The notes: generated by a model from the sequence alone, not told the origin. Positions 7,817 to 15,606 are shown, counted from the stretch's first letter. The stretch is 64,000 nucleotides of DNA from a virus (IMGVR_UViG_3300049460_000312:219374-283373); one strand, 5' to 3'. Made by a program: numbers and translations.

Positions 7817-8416
7817 TTAAGCCGCCATGGCTTCGTAGCTGTAGTCCAACGTGAGACTGAGTACCGATTTGCCAGCCACCATAAAGGCGACGTGCATGCC
7901 GGTCTGTGTGGGCGTGAAGCGCACGTGATGCGGCGTGGTCGCGTCTTTCGGCTTGACTGACGTTCGCAGGGCTTTAAAACCTTCCACAGCGTAATGGGAA
8001 AAGCGCGGATTGGCCATCAGCACTTCATGCGCCTTAGCCCACTCCACACTCTTACCGAGCAGTGACAAGTCATGCTTGCGTGGCACCACAGGCTCACGTA
8101 CCACGTCGGTATAGACCGCCAGACTCTCACCACGTTCAGCCACCAGCACATTCACCACCTGAGAGACCGTCTCGTTTGAGCACAACGCAATGCGCAGTAC
8201 TGGCACGCTCGTATGTTCGCGACTCTCCCAGGTCTGGATATGGAAGCCGCGTGTCTTGGCCTGTTTCCACAAACGATCCAGCGCATCCCACAGCGCACGC
8301 ATGACCAGACCGTTATCGAACTCGTGATCGAATCCCGCATCCCGGAATGTGTACATCAATTCCATTACATCCTTGAACTGCTTGCCGTTAAAGGCTTTGA
8401 GCTTACTCGTGGTCAT
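7817..8416 (-). CDS. hypothetical protein
   Basis: 199 aa, begins MTTSKLKAFNGKQFKDVME. No recognised domain and no membrane segment. It is the last gene of an operon with the genes at 8447-9100, 9108-9518 and 9532-10143; gaps are 7-30 bases. Confidence 0.85.
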   Translation of the reverse strand: MTTSKLKAFNGKQFKDVMELMYTFRDAGFDHEFDNGLVMRALWDALDRLWKQAKTRGFHIQTWESREHTSVPVLRIALCSNETVSQVVNVLVAERGESLAVYTDVVREPVVPRKHDLSLLGKSVEWAKAHEVLMANPRFSHYAVEGFKALRTSVKPKDATTPHHVRFTPTQTGMHVAFMVAGKSVLSLTLDYSYEAMAA

Positions 8417-8446
8417 GGCGGTCTAGTCCTCAAAGACTACATCCAG

Positions 8447-9100
8447 TTATCCCCATGGATGCCAGTTGGCGTCCCGGTCCTTTTTCTCTGCAGCCACCAG
8501 CGCTTCGACCTCGGGCAAAGTCCACGGCGGTTCGAAGTCTGGGTCTTGCTGATAGCACTGAAACGGGGTGAGCTCACCCGTCGCAAGCTTTTCTTTCTGC
8601 TCGCGCGAATATTCGTGGTGTTTCGGATGCCGGCTGTCACTGACGAAACCGTGATCCCCATCGTAGCGCATGCCTTGGCGCTCCACAAACTGCTTGCCGT
8701 CATAAACGAGCACGCTTTCCCACCAGGAGTCTTCCCCGGCTTCGCGCATCAGGATGTCGCCTTCAGTGAGCACCAGGTACTGTTCGATGCCGAACATCAG
8801 GGAGGCGAAGAGTTGCATGTTCGGGTGCTTGGTGGCGGCCCGGCTTTGATACAGCCAGTAGTCACCGCAGTCTTCCTTCACGCGCCACTTATACGTCTTG
8901 AAGATCACATCCTCGATACAGCTCGTGAGGCGCTGTAGGAGCGGGATAGCGTCCTGCACGAACGCGCTCTGTGCATCGGTCATCGGATAGACCGATTCAC
9001 CTTCCTCCAGCTCGAACACGCGGTCCAGAAATTGATACACCTCTTTAGGTGCAAACTTCCGGACCTTGATACGCGTTGCGATGGCAGTGTAGTAACCCAT
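8447..9100 (-). CDS. hypothetical protein, paralogue of the gene at 9532-10143
   Basis: 217 aa. The N-terminus (ATRIKVRKFAP, residues 8-18), the WRVKE motif (72-76) with the following Y-Q/E-SRAA, and GDIL match the protein at 9532-10143 in order and spacing. This indicates an old tandem duplication with one gene (9108-9518) between. GAGG precedes the ATG. Function unknown. Confidence 0.85.
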   Translation of the reverse strand: MGYYTAIATRIKVRKFAPKEVYQFLDRVFELEEGESVYPMTDAQSAFVQDAIPLLQRLTSCIEDVIFKTYKWRVKEDCGDYWLYQSRAATKHPNMQLFASLMFGIEQYLVLTEGDILMREAGEDSWWESVLVYDGKQFVERQGMRYDGDHGFVSDSRHPKHHEYSREQKEKLATGELTPFQCYQQDPDFEPPWTLPEVEALVAAEKKDRDANWHPWG

Positions 9101-9107
9101 ATTAGCC

Positions 9108-9518
9108 TCAGATAAGTGAAAGGAGGGTGTAGTCGTTTGGTGAGAGCCTGTAATGGTCAGGGTCTAATCCCTGCTCATCAAAGCTTCCGTACGGCTTACC
9201 CTGATCCAGCGTTTCGAGCGCCATGGTCTTAATCTTGAAACCACCAAAGCGCAACCGATCAATGCCTCGGGAATGACCGATCCACAGCACAGCTTTCTTG
9301 TTCGGCACGGTGTGAGGTGCGCCTTCGTCGAACTCCACCTCAAAGCCGCGCTTTTCCAGGATAACCCGGATCTCGTTATAGAACGCGTCAGCCAACGGCT
9401 GGATCTTGGGATCGTCCAGATATTTCGGATTACCCTTGATTACCACCGCCAGAGGTTTCTTCTCGACCAGTCCTTCCAGACCGGCGACACTCAGCACTGC
9501 TTTCAGAAAGCTTTTCAT
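9108..9518 (-). CDS. hypothetical protein
   Basis: 136 aa with AAGGA upstream. The N-terminus MKSFLKAVLSVAGLEGLVEK is amphipathic; the middle alternates beta and alpha stretches (AVLWIGHSRGIDRLRFGG). GHSRG recalls small alpha/beta folds but is not diagnostic. It sits between two paralogous genes in one operon. Confidence 0.85.
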   Translation of the reverse strand: MKSFLKAVLSVAGLEGLVEKKPLAVVIKGNPKYLDDPKIQPLADAFYNEIRVILEKRGFEVEFDEGAPHTVPNKKAVLWIGHSRGIDRLRFGGFKIKTMALETLDQGKPYGSFDEQGLDPDHYRLSPNDYTLLSLI

Positions 9519-9531
9519 TCCTTGTTTTCCT

Positions 9532-10143
9532 TTAAGCCGCCTTTTCTACCGCGTCCAGTAGACGGGTATTCCAGGGCGGCACAAAACCTTCACAGGCCGC
9601 CTTACGGGAGGTACGGCTAATGGCCCCACAGAGGATCTGGGTGCGCTGGTCCTGCGGGTATTTGAAGTGGGTCGGATGGCGTTCGTCATCCAGCGTCTCC
9701 GAGAAACCCCGGAAGCTGGCGTTGTATTCGAAACCAATCGACTCGATGAACTTCATGCTCCAGTGACAGAGGACGATTTCCCGCACACTTGTAGTGTAGA
9801 GTTTACGGGCGAGGATGTCTCCGTCTTTCACAATCAGCCACGGCTGAATCGAGCGCAGCAACATCGCGAAGAGGTCGAGACTGCCAAAGTGGCAGGCTGC
9901 CCGACTTTCATAGACCCAGTGATTGCCCTTGTTCTCTTTCACCCGCCAGCCCCAGGTCTCGAACGACTCAGCGCCCGAGGTCAGCATCGTGCGCAGTGTC
10001 GAGCTGTTGTGCAGACCCAGTAACGAGTCTTTGAACTCCGGCGGATTCGTGATGCCATACAACTGATCCAGCATGGCGATGGTCCGCGCCGGAGCTGACT
10101 TGCGGATTTTCAAGCGGGTAGCGACACCTTCATAAGCACTCAT
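9532..10143 (-). CDS. hypothetical protein, paralogue of the gene at 8447-9100
   Basis: 203 aa. It shares the ATR-x-KIRK-x-AP N-terminus (residues 8-18), WRVKE (66-70), the YESRAA segment and GDIL with the protein at 8447-9100. It is the first gene of the operon, preceded by a promoter-like motif at 10168-10195. Function unknown. Confidence 0.85.
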   Translation of the reverse strand: MSAYEGVATRLKIRKSAPARTIAMLDQLYGITNPPEFKDSLLGLHNSSTLRTMLTSGAESFETWGWRVKENKGNHWVYESRAACHFGSLDLFAMLLRSIQPWLIVKDGDILARKLYTTSVREIVLCHWSMKFIESIGFEYNASFRGFSETLDDERHPTHFKYPQDQRTQILCGAISRTSRKAACEGFVPPWNTRLLDAVEKAA

Positions 10144-10167
10144 TGGTAAGACCTTTCAGATATATTC

Positions 10168-10195
10168 CACGTAGTAATATACGCCCAACGGAAAG
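10168..10195 (-). promoter_or_regulatory. promoter-like GTATATTAC motif
   Basis: Minus-strand reading GGCGTATATTACTACGTGG, about 25 bases before the ATG at 10143. It contains TATATTAC exactly, the published phiKZ early-promoter core. Confidence 0.55.
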
Positions 10196-10249
10196 TTAGA
10201 ATCAATTCCACACTATAAATTGGACAATGCCTATAAAATTTGACGGCAT

Positions 10250-11045
10250 AAAAAAGGGAGAGGGCCAATGCCCTCTCCCGGAGTGCATTGCCTCGCGGGA
10301 ACGTTCCACCAAACGTCCCGAGATTCAACCCGCAAACAAACCACAGCTGAACGACGCCACCAGTCTTAGTGAGCGCGGGGAGGGGATACGGGCCCATCTA
10401 CCTATCTTACCCCTCCCCACCGCCTCGTCCCAGGTCACCATCAAACCTGAGCGGAGTGTGGCTAAGCCCACTCACTACCCTCATTGTTCTCCGCACCCGT
10501 AAGTGCATTGGGTCAGCTCCCAACTCAATGAAGGAACTACGCTCGTTCTAACGTAGCTTTGCTTTTTACCGCATACCAAGATAGCGGTGTTGACCTCTCC
10601 TCGTTTGCTTGGGTCTTCGAGGTTTCGCAATACCCATATCCTTCTCAGATAGGCTGGTGCTGCTGAGGTAGAGACATGCTGACGCCACTGGCGGACCTGC
10701 ACTTTTCCCTACGCTGCTGCTACCCAGGCTAGCCTTCTAAACTGATCCATGACCTTTGCATGGCTGCGTCGGCTCGTCTGCATTTGACTTTAATTGTCGA
10801 TCCCAACCGCTACACTACCTTAGTTCGTTCGAGGTGTTGTCGGTCTTACTTATCCTACTACTGGTCCGATGACTCGGGTGGAGGAACCAGTGGCAGGCTG
10901 CCGCTGTAGGAGGAGCTGGTGATCGCCTGTCACTCACGCCAGACGAAAAATGTTACCGTTCAGAAAGATAGTCCACGAGCTGCCGAACATAAAAGTTCCA
11001 TGCTGGCTTAGGGGGACATAATAATTAGGGAACTTTTTTACAGTT
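10250..11045 (-). ncRNA. large structured non-coding RNA candidate (~800 nt)
   Basis: About 950 bases without a credible gene. Hairpins visible: 10377-10385 with 10410-10418 (nine pairs), 10296-10305 with 10312-10320 (nine pairs, one bulge), 10451-10456 with 10489-10494, 10506-10510 with 10526-10530, and 10537-10541 with 10552-10556. The segment begins in an AT-rich, promoter-like stretch near 11020-11060 and ends in a strong minus-strand terminator. Short frames inside have no ribosome sites. Large ornate phage RNAs such as GOLLD and ROOL are known near tRNAs; membership cannot be judged by eye. Confidence 0.6.
10256..10279 (-). terminator. intrinsic terminator ending the large RNA candidate
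   Basis: Ten-base-pair stem GGGAGAGGGC / GCCCTCTCCC with loop CAAT, followed on the minus strand by T6 and ATGCCGTC. No protein gene ends here, so the transcript it closes is the non-coding segment 10280-11040. Confidence 0.85.
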
Positions 11046-11076
11046 ATCATACATAACAGCAAAAAAAAAGAACTCA

Positions 11077-11092
11077 GGTGGCCGAAGCCACC
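11077..11092 (-). terminator. intrinsic terminator
   Basis: GGTGGC-CGAA-GCCACC, followed on the minus strand by TGAGTTC and T9. It closes the mini-gene cluster at 11098-11734. Confidence 0.85.
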
Positions 11093-11097
11093 CAAGC

Positions 11098-11226
11098 TTA
11101 CTTGAGCCAGTGCACCAAGAGAGCAATCGCACCCAGAGCTACAACCAGCTTCAGCTTGTTCTTCTGCACTTGCACGTAGAACTCGGGTTCTTCTACGAGG
11201 CGAACGAAGACGGTACGCTTTTTCAT
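11098..11226 (-). CDS. mini membrane protein, 42 aa
   Basis: Begins MKKRTVFVRLVEEPEFYVQV. A basic segment then leads into one hydrophobic helix (residues about 26-40, LKLVVALGAIALLVHWL). The ATG overlaps the stop of the upstream gene (ATGA). The size and single C-terminal helix suggest a tail-anchored phage membrane peptide. Function unknown. Confidence 0.7.
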   Translation of the reverse strand: MKKRTVFVRLVEEPEFYVQVQKNKLKLVVALGAIALLVHWLK

Positions 11227-11390
11227 GTCAGGGCTTGCACTGCGGCGTGCAGTTCTTTGTTTTCCTTGAGCACGGCGTCCAGGCGAGAACCTGCGTCACG
11301 ACACTCGGTACAGTTGCTGTGGATCAGATGCTCGACAAGTTGTTCATCGGTGAACTCTTCGTCCAGGTCCTTCTGGTGACAAATCGTCAT
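11223..11390 (-). CDS. small acidic hypothetical protein, 55 aa
   Basis: Begins MTICHQKDLDEEFTDEQLVE. The segment HSNCTECRDAG (residues about 24-34) has a CxxC pair, possibly metal-binding together with the Cys and His near the N-terminus. GGGAG precedes the ATG. The end overlaps the next gene's start. Confidence 0.7.
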   Translation of the reverse strand: MTICHQKDLDEEFTDEQLVEHLIHSNCTECRDAGSRLDAVLKENKELHAAVQALT

Positions 11391-11393
11391 GGC

Positions 11394-11507
11394 TTATCTC
11401 CCGTAAAGCGCGATCGCGCCGACCACTAGAAGAATAAGTGACGCGGTTGAAAGTAGCCGAGGCCAGAAGAACTCGGCCAGACTGACTTCGTGTTCTCCGA
11501 CCCGCAT
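11394..11507 (-). CDS. mini membrane protein, 37 aa
   Basis: Begins MRVGEHEVSLAEFFWPRLLS, followed by one hydrophobic helix (TASLILLVVGAIALYG). Its ATG overlaps the stop of the upstream gene as TAATG, and GGAGGGG lies a few bases upstream. It has the same build as the 42-aa gene two places on: soluble N-terminus and C-terminal helix. Function unknown. Confidence 0.7.
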   Translation of the reverse strand: MRVGEHEVSLAEFFWPRLLSTASLILLVVGAIALYGR

Positions 11508-11734
11508 TACTGCCCCTCCGGCCACATCAATGCATCAGCCTTGCCGGTGAACACCCGCCAGGCGGCCCGAAAGCGCGATACGATGCCAATGGCACATTGC
11601 GGTCGCATCGGCACCCACTTGCCATTGATTTCGGTGGAGACTTCACGGGTACACTTGACCAGGCCTGCCAGGGTCCAGATCGTGGGTTCTTGTTTGAATT
11701 CCGGCCATAGTTTCAGTTTGCGCAACAACTTCAT
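11507..11734 (-). CDS. hypothetical protein, 75 aa
   Basis: Starts at the ATG at 11734, preceded by AAAGGAAAG. Basic, with several Trp (MKLLRKLKLWPEFKQEPTIW). It is the first of four tightly overlapping mini-genes. No recognised family. Confidence 0.75.
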   Translation of the reverse strand: MKLLRKLKLWPEFKQEPTIWTLAGLVKCTREVSTEINGKWVPMRPQCAIGIVSRFRAAWRVFTGKADALMWPEGQ

Positions 11735-11787
11735 TTTTCTTTCCTTTGGTGTTGGTGACAAAAAATAACAGCATAAAGGAGCGCAGG

Positions 11788-11833
11788 GGGCGGCGATGAC
11801 CCGAGGCTAACCCGTCCCCGTCCACCGCCGCCC
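11788..11833 (-). terminator. terminator of the tRNA/structured-RNA unit
   Basis: Eight-base-pair GC stem GGGCGGCG / CGCCGCCC with a structured loop, followed on the minus strand by CCTGCGCTCCTTTATGCTG and then a T6 run. Confidence 0.65.
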
Positions 11834-12038
11834 TTCTCCTACACCGCCCTCCCCGGATTTGCCGGACGGAGGACTATTTTCGATCGCATGCACGAAAGGT
11901 CGCACTTCCGGATACTCCCGCGTAGGAAGCAATCCGACATGGCGTACCGCACGCGACCGACGTCGCGGGAACTCCCGCGAGGGTCAGCGCCGTCGGGTCT
12001 CTCTTCCCGGGGGCGCCAGACTCTTTACTACAACAATA
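11788..12038 (-). ncRNA. structured RNA downstream of the tRNAs (candidate)
   Basis: No gene. Strong hairpins include CGCGGG-AGTT-CCCGCG (minus strand), a GCGCC/GGCGC stem with an inner CGGG/CCCG helix, and CCGG-CAAAT-CCGG. It follows tRNA-Asn without a terminator and ends in the hairpin at 11788-11833. It probably belongs to the same transcript as the tRNAs and the structured segment at 12212-12605. Confidence 0.5.
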
Positions 12039-12040
12039 CT

Positions 12041-12116
12041 TGGCTCCCCGGGTTGGACTTGAACCAACGACCAACGGATTAACAGTCCGCTACTCTACCG
12101 ACTGAGCTACCAGGGA
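12041..12116 (-). tRNA. tRNA-Asn(GTT)
   Basis: Full cloverleaf on the minus strand: acceptor TCCCTGG with CCGGGGA (one G-U pair), anticodon loop CTGTTAA giving GTT, T-arm GTTGG-TTCAAGT-CCAAC. CCA is encoded at 12041-12043. 76 nt. Confidence 0.95.
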
Positions 12117-12132
12117 TCTACTACAGAAACAA

Positions 12133-12209
12133 TGGCGCGGCGTAGGGGACTTGAACCCCTGACCCCTGGCGTGACAGGCCAGTACTCTAACCAACTGAGC
12201 TAACACCGC
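12133..12209 (-). tRNA. tRNA-Asp(GTC)
   Basis: Full cloverleaf on the minus strand: acceptor GCGGTGT with ACGCCGC, anticodon loop CTGTCAC giving GTC, T-arm AGGGG-TTCAAGT-CCCCT. CCA is encoded at 12133-12135. 77 nt, 16 bases upstream of tRNA-Asn. Confidence 0.95.
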
Positions 12210-12211
12210 AA

Positions 12212-12605
12212 ACTACAAAACAAGAGGCTATACTCCCAGGGGCGACAGTTCGTTCTCTCAACCGCCGCTAACGCCGCAGTCAACTCTCGATCCTGCCCTA
12301 GGGGCTATAGTCTCGCTGCTAACGAGTTAATAACTTGAAGTTCCGATTGATGGTCTTCCCTTCCTACACTTTGACGCAAGGGTATCAGCCTTCGTCTCAT
12401 TGAGTCCCCGATGGGCGCGCCTCCTTTCGGTTAGCGCGCATGAGGCGATCGCGGCCTTTCGCCGCGCTCTACGTAGTTTCCGGCACCGTCCCCTTCGGGC
12501 GGCCGTGTCTTTGCCAGAACGCCAAAGTAGCTGCTTCAGGATTCTGGTAGAGCCGGATGCGAATGCTAGTGTGAGTCTTCGCATGTAATTGACCGAACGT
12601 GTATT
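12212..12605 (-). ncRNA. structured RNA upstream of the tRNAs (candidate)
   Basis: About 390 bases of GC-rich, gene-free sequence. On the minus strand it holds GCGCGC-TAA-CC(GAAA)GG-A-GGCGCGC (12415-12439), CGCGGC-GAAAG-GCCGCG (12450-12466), CCAGAA/TTCTGG (12514-12519 with 12542-12547) and a hairpin near 12490. GAAA loops appear in the minus reading. An Arg-rich open frame (12327-12584) is a composition artefact. It runs into tRNA-Asp with no terminator. Confidence 0.55.
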
Positions 12606-12621
12606 TTTTCACTCAATCAGG

Positions 12622-12738
12622 TTAGGAGAAAGCCTTGAGTAAACCCACGATAATCACCTCGACAATGATGCAGGCTAACAGCAAGTCATCGAGGTCACAC
12701 GAGGGTTCGTTCCAGGGTTCGTTCGGATCTTCGACCAT
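12622..12738 (-). CDS. mini membrane protein, 38 aa
   Basis: Begins MVEDPNEPWNEPSCDLDDLL with a C-terminal hydrophobic helix (LLLACIIVEVIIVGLLKAF). The ATG is four bases after the stop of the upstream gene, which suggests coupled translation; there is no separate Shine-Dalgarno. The acidic head plus tail anchor recalls the mini-proteins at 11098 and 11394. Confidence 0.5.
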   Translation of the reverse strand: MVEDPNEPWNEPSCDLDDLLLACIIVEVIIVGLLKAFS

Positions 12739-12742
12739 CGGG

Positions 12743-13450
12743 CTAGTGAACCACTCGGCCAGGCACGTCACCGTACTGCTCGTACGGCGCTTCGTCGAAG
12801 TCCTGCTGCTCGATTTCCTGTTCCGACTTCCACTGGTATTGCGAATGGAAGCCAATCAGAATTTCCAGCCACCAGACACGGGCAAAGGGCGACGGCGAGA
12901 TGGCGATCTTGTGCTCAACGCCTGCGTCGTCGGTCACGAGCAGCACGGGCATCGCCAGCCACTTGTACTTCTCCTTGATCGTGCCCGACTTGTAATCCAT
13001 CGCGATGCGCAGCTTGTGCTTCTTGAGGAAGGTGTCCTCGAACTGCTTGTTCAGCTTGAGCGACGAGAAGACGGCTTCCCAGTCTTCCTTTTCCAGCGCG
13101 GCCTTGTTCTTCACGCAGGTGATGCCGAGATTGGCCACCGCGTCACAGAAAGTGAACCAGCGATTGAAACGATCAGCCCACTCCTTGTGGGTGAGCTTGT
13201 CCTTGCGCAGCGCCGACTGTTGGTCGCTGATAATAAACGGCAGAGCTGCTTCGAATTCCGCGCGGTCGAAAATGTAGCCATCAGCTTTCGAACGCTCTTC
13301 CTCGATCTGCTTTTGCACCTCTTCGAGCGTCTGCACGATGCTGTTGTAATGCGGGTCGACTGCGTCCACCGATTCCATTTCTTGTTGCACAGCAGAGATG
13401 CCGGCTTCGATGTCAGCCTGGACGTCGTCGGGAATCTTTGAATCAGACAT
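12743..13450 (-). CDS. hypothetical protein
   Basis: 235 aa. The acidic N-terminal third (residues 1-55) looks coiled coil (IVQTLEEVQKQIEEERSKAD); the C-terminal two thirds are mixed alpha/beta with conserved-looking Trp residues. No recognised domain. It is followed at once by the 38-aa membrane mini-gene. Confidence 0.85.
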   Translation of the reverse strand: MSDSKIPDDVQADIEAGISAVQQEMESVDAVDPHYNSIVQTLEEVQKQIEEERSKADGYIFDRAEFEAALPFIISDQQSALRKDKLTHKEWADRFNRWFTFCDAVANLGITCVKNKAALEKEDWEAVFSSLKLNKQFEDTFLKKHKLRIAMDYKSGTIKEKYKWLAMPVLLVTDDAGVEHKIAISPSPFARVWWLEILIGFHSQYQWKSEQEIEQQDFDEAPYEQYGDVPGRVVH

Positions 13451-13514
13451 GGTGTACTCGGATTAGTTTGAGAGAGATGTTACGAAGGATATAGCTCGGG
13501 GTAAAAAGCGGCAT

Positions 13515-13542
13515 AAAGAGGGAATCCAGCGACTCCCTCTTT
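13515..13542 (-). terminator. intrinsic terminator, GGCATAAA type
   Basis: Arms AAAGAGGGA / TCCCTCTTT, followed on the minus strand by ATGCCGC. It is downstream of the gene at 13576-13926. Confidence 0.75.
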
Positions 13543-13575
13543 GAATGTTTTGGTCTTTCCCGTAAAAGTGCGTTG

Positions 13576-13926
13576 TTATTGCTGATCCGTCATTTCCACG
13601 ACGATATCAAACCCCGGGGCACGAACCAACGCGCAAGCTCGAATGTGCGGCGTGCTGTGATGCGTGACCAGCTCTAGACCAGTTTCGTGGCAGAAGGTCA
13701 GCAGCGCTGACAGTCTGACCGCTTTAGTTTGCGGCTCGATGAAGGTATTCTTCATCGCTTCCAACAACTGGCCTTTTTTCTGATTGAAGGCGACGGTCTG
13801 CCCGGCCTTGTTGCGATTACGCGACAGGACGAGTCTATTACCATCTTGAGAGACAACCGTCGACTGGGAGACGAACATATCAAATTCGTCGATCAGTCGC
13901 GCACACTGTCGATATGCTGCGTCCAT
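13576..13926 (-). CDS. hypothetical protein
   Basis: 116 aa with TAGGAG upstream of the ATG. Begins MDAAYRQCARLIDEFDMFVS. No recognised motif. It stands alone between two terminators. Confidence 0.8.
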   Translation of the reverse strand: MDAAYRQCARLIDEFDMFVSQSTVVSQDGNRLVLSRNRNKAGQTVAFNQKKGQLLEAMKNTFIEPQTKAVRLSALLTFCHETGLELVTHHSTPHIRACALVRAPGFDIVVEMTDQQ

Positions 13927-13977
13927 TTTTTATTAACTCCTACGCAGTTGGTCTTAACTGCATAAGATGGACAGCAT

Positions 13978-14003
13978 AAAGCGCAGGCCGAAACCCGCGC
14001 TTT
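13978..14003 (-). terminator. intrinsic terminator, GCATAAA type
   Basis: AAAGCGC / GCGCTTT arms with an inner GG-CC pair, followed on the minus strand by ATGCTGTC. It follows the stop at 14025. Confidence 0.75.
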
Positions 14004-14024
14004 ATTGACAGGCGAGCGACTCGC

Positions 14025-14399
14025 TTAGAACGTTCCCCAGAAGGCTTTCTCGGGGAGATGCTTTGCCCATTTGCTATCAAACAGACAGTTGGGCGGCGCA
14101 TCAGCAAACAACGGTGCGATCTGCACATCGCGGAAACCCGCGTAACCACAGCCGATCCGAGTGACGTGGAAAATCCTCAGGGGATGCTGGCGAGCGTAAT
14201 CCAGAAACTTTCTCACGTTCCAGCTCACTTCCTGCAAAGACAGACTCTTGCTCCAGTCGTAGTCCTTGGTGGGAATCGCGTAACTGTTGCCTTGCGGGCC
14301 CGCGCCATTGCCTTGGAATGCACCGTAGTGTTCGACCGCAGCAAGCGCCGCGCCCGCGCCGTGGTGGCCGCTCATGTTGGAACCGAAGACGAAGATCAT
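14025..14399 (-). CDS. A1S_2505-type phage non-structural protein, macro-like
   Basis: 124 aa. The N-terminus MIFVFGSNMSGHHGAGAA, then GAGPQGNSYAIPTKD (about residues 33-47), and later VTRIGCGYAG (79-88) form the characteristic pattern of a widespread phage/bacterial family named after A1S_2505. Its fold is thought to relate to macro (ADP-ribose-binding) domains. No enzymatic role is established to my knowledge. GGAG lies upstream. It shares an operon with dcd. Confidence 0.85.
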   Translation of the reverse strand: MIFVFGSNMSGHHGAGAALAAVEHYGAFQGNGAGPQGNSYAIPTKDYDWSKSLSLQEVSWNVRKFLDYARQHPLRIFHVTRIGCGYAGFRDVQIAPLFADAPPNCLFDSKWAKHLPEKAFWGTF

Positions 14400-14411
14400 G
14401 AGTGATTCTCC

Positions 14412-15014
14412 TTAAACCATCGGGTTCTGGGTGCCGACTTGCTTGTCGTACTTGCCACCCCGGTCCTTGTAGCTGACCGTGCATTGTGCATCCGTCTTGT
14501 TAAAGAGCAGCTGCGCGATCCCCTGATCGACGTAGATCTTGGAGTGGGTATTCGTCGAGTTGACGATCTCCACCACCAGGTTGCCTTCCCAGGTCGGCTC
14601 CAGCGGCGTCACCAGCGGGAACACGCCAATGCGAGCATACGTGCTCTTACCCAGACACGTCACCAGGATGTCACGCGGGATCTTGAAATACTCACGTGTG
14701 TGACCGAGCATCATGCTGTTCGGGGGCAGCACCACGTATTCCAGCCCGTCGTCGTCGACACACAGCTTCGGCTCCGTGTAGACATCCACGTTCAGCTTGC
14801 GCGCGTCCGAGAGCACACCGTTCAGGTTCGTGAACAGCTTCAGGTCGTGCGGGGAAAGGACGATATCGTAACCATACGACGACACGCCGTAGGACAGGAT
14901 CTTCTGGACGCCCTTGGGGGTTTCTTTGGTTTTGACCGATTCCCGTTCAAACGGGTAGATCATGTTTTCTTCTTCGCAGCGTTTGATAATCTGCCAGTCA
15001 GCGAGCATGGACAT
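14412..15014 (-). CDS. dcd: dCTP deaminase
   Basis: 200 aa, normal length for Dcd. Converts dCTP to dUTP (some relatives go on to dUMP) in the dTTP pathway. Motifs: SSYGYDI (residues 45-51), the nucleotide-binding CLGKSTYARIG (120-130), the VTPLEPTWEGN stretch (135-145) that carries the catalytic Glu region, and KIYVDQGIAQL (159-169). All are trimeric dUTPase/Dcd-fold signatures. It fits with the phage ribonucleotide reductase genes in supplying DNA precursors. Confidence 0.92.
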   Translation of the reverse strand: MSMLADWQIIKRCEEENMIYPFERESVKTKETPKGVQKILSYGVSSYGYDIVLSPHDLKLFTNLNGVLSDARKLNVDVYTEPKLCVDDDGLEYVVLPPNSMMLGHTREYFKIPRDILVTCLGKSTYARIGVFPLVTPLEPTWEGNLVVEIVNSTNTHSKIYVDQGIAQLLFNKTDAQCTVSYKDRGGKYDKQVGTQNPMV

Positions 15015-15039
15015 ACGTGGCTTCTTTCAGGAGAGAGGG

Positions 15040-15558
15040 TTAGCGGTTAAGTCGGGCGAGTACAGCTTTCGCCAGATCGGTGAAGGCCTTGCAGTCTTCT
15101 TCGGTAAGGAAACGGCTGAACGAGCAGGTGACGTCTTCCAGCTCATGGCGGTAATACACCTTGGCGGTGAGCAGGTTCACGTGATCAAACTCGACAAGCG
15201 AGTCAAACTGCGGGCGCAGATGGATGCCCTTGGTCTGTTCGATGAACCAGCAGTTGTTCAGCTCGACCCGGCGACGCCCTTCACAGGTGTCGTTAAAGTG
15301 CTTGACGAGCATCCCTGCGGTTTCCGGAATGATCAGCGTCGAGGTCTTGCTTTCGTACGGTGTGCCCTTCAGGGCGAAGTCACGGTGGATCTGTCGCACC
15401 GCTTCCTCGTATTCGAGCTTGTTGAAGTAGGCGAGCGCAATCGCCTGCGTGTGCAGGGCAGTGGCGAGGTGGCCACGGGCGAAGAAATTGTCTTCGTTGC
15501 TGGGCGTGTGGTTAAGCTTTTCCTGCAGGGAATGAATCAGCAATGCATTGGAAGTCAT
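15040..15558 (-). CDS. hypothetical protein
   Basis: 172 aa with GAGG upstream. Begins MTSNALLIHSLQEKLNHTPS. Largely helical and soluble, no recognised domain. It is the first gene of the operon with dcd and the macro-like gene, 50 bases downstream of a promoter-like motif. Confidence 0.85.
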   Translation of the reverse strand: MTSNALLIHSLQEKLNHTPSNEDNFFARGHLATALHTQAIALAYFNKLEYEEAVRQIHRDFALKGTPYESKTSTLIIPETAGMLVKHFNDTCEGRRRVELNNCWFIEQTKGIHLRPQFDSLVEFDHVNLLTAKVYYRHELEDVTCSFSRFLTEEDCKAFTDLAKAVLARLNR

Positions 15559-15606
15559 GAGAGCCTCACTAAGTGGGGGAAAGGGGTTTGTGACAAAGCC
15601 CTGTCT

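Noticed and set aside
10140-10702. Short minus frames (85 and 73 aa) in the large gene-free segment
   Set aside because: No Shine-Dalgarno, odd composition, and they cross strong hairpins and the terminator at 10256-10279.
12327-12584. 85-aa minus frame rich in Arg within the structured region
   Set aside because: Composition follows GC-rich hairpins; no ribosome site and no codon pattern like the neighbours.
12212-12605. tmRNA or RNase P RNA
   Set aside because: I could not find a tmRNA tag frame with tRNA-like ends or the conserved RNase P P4 sequences in the minus strand.
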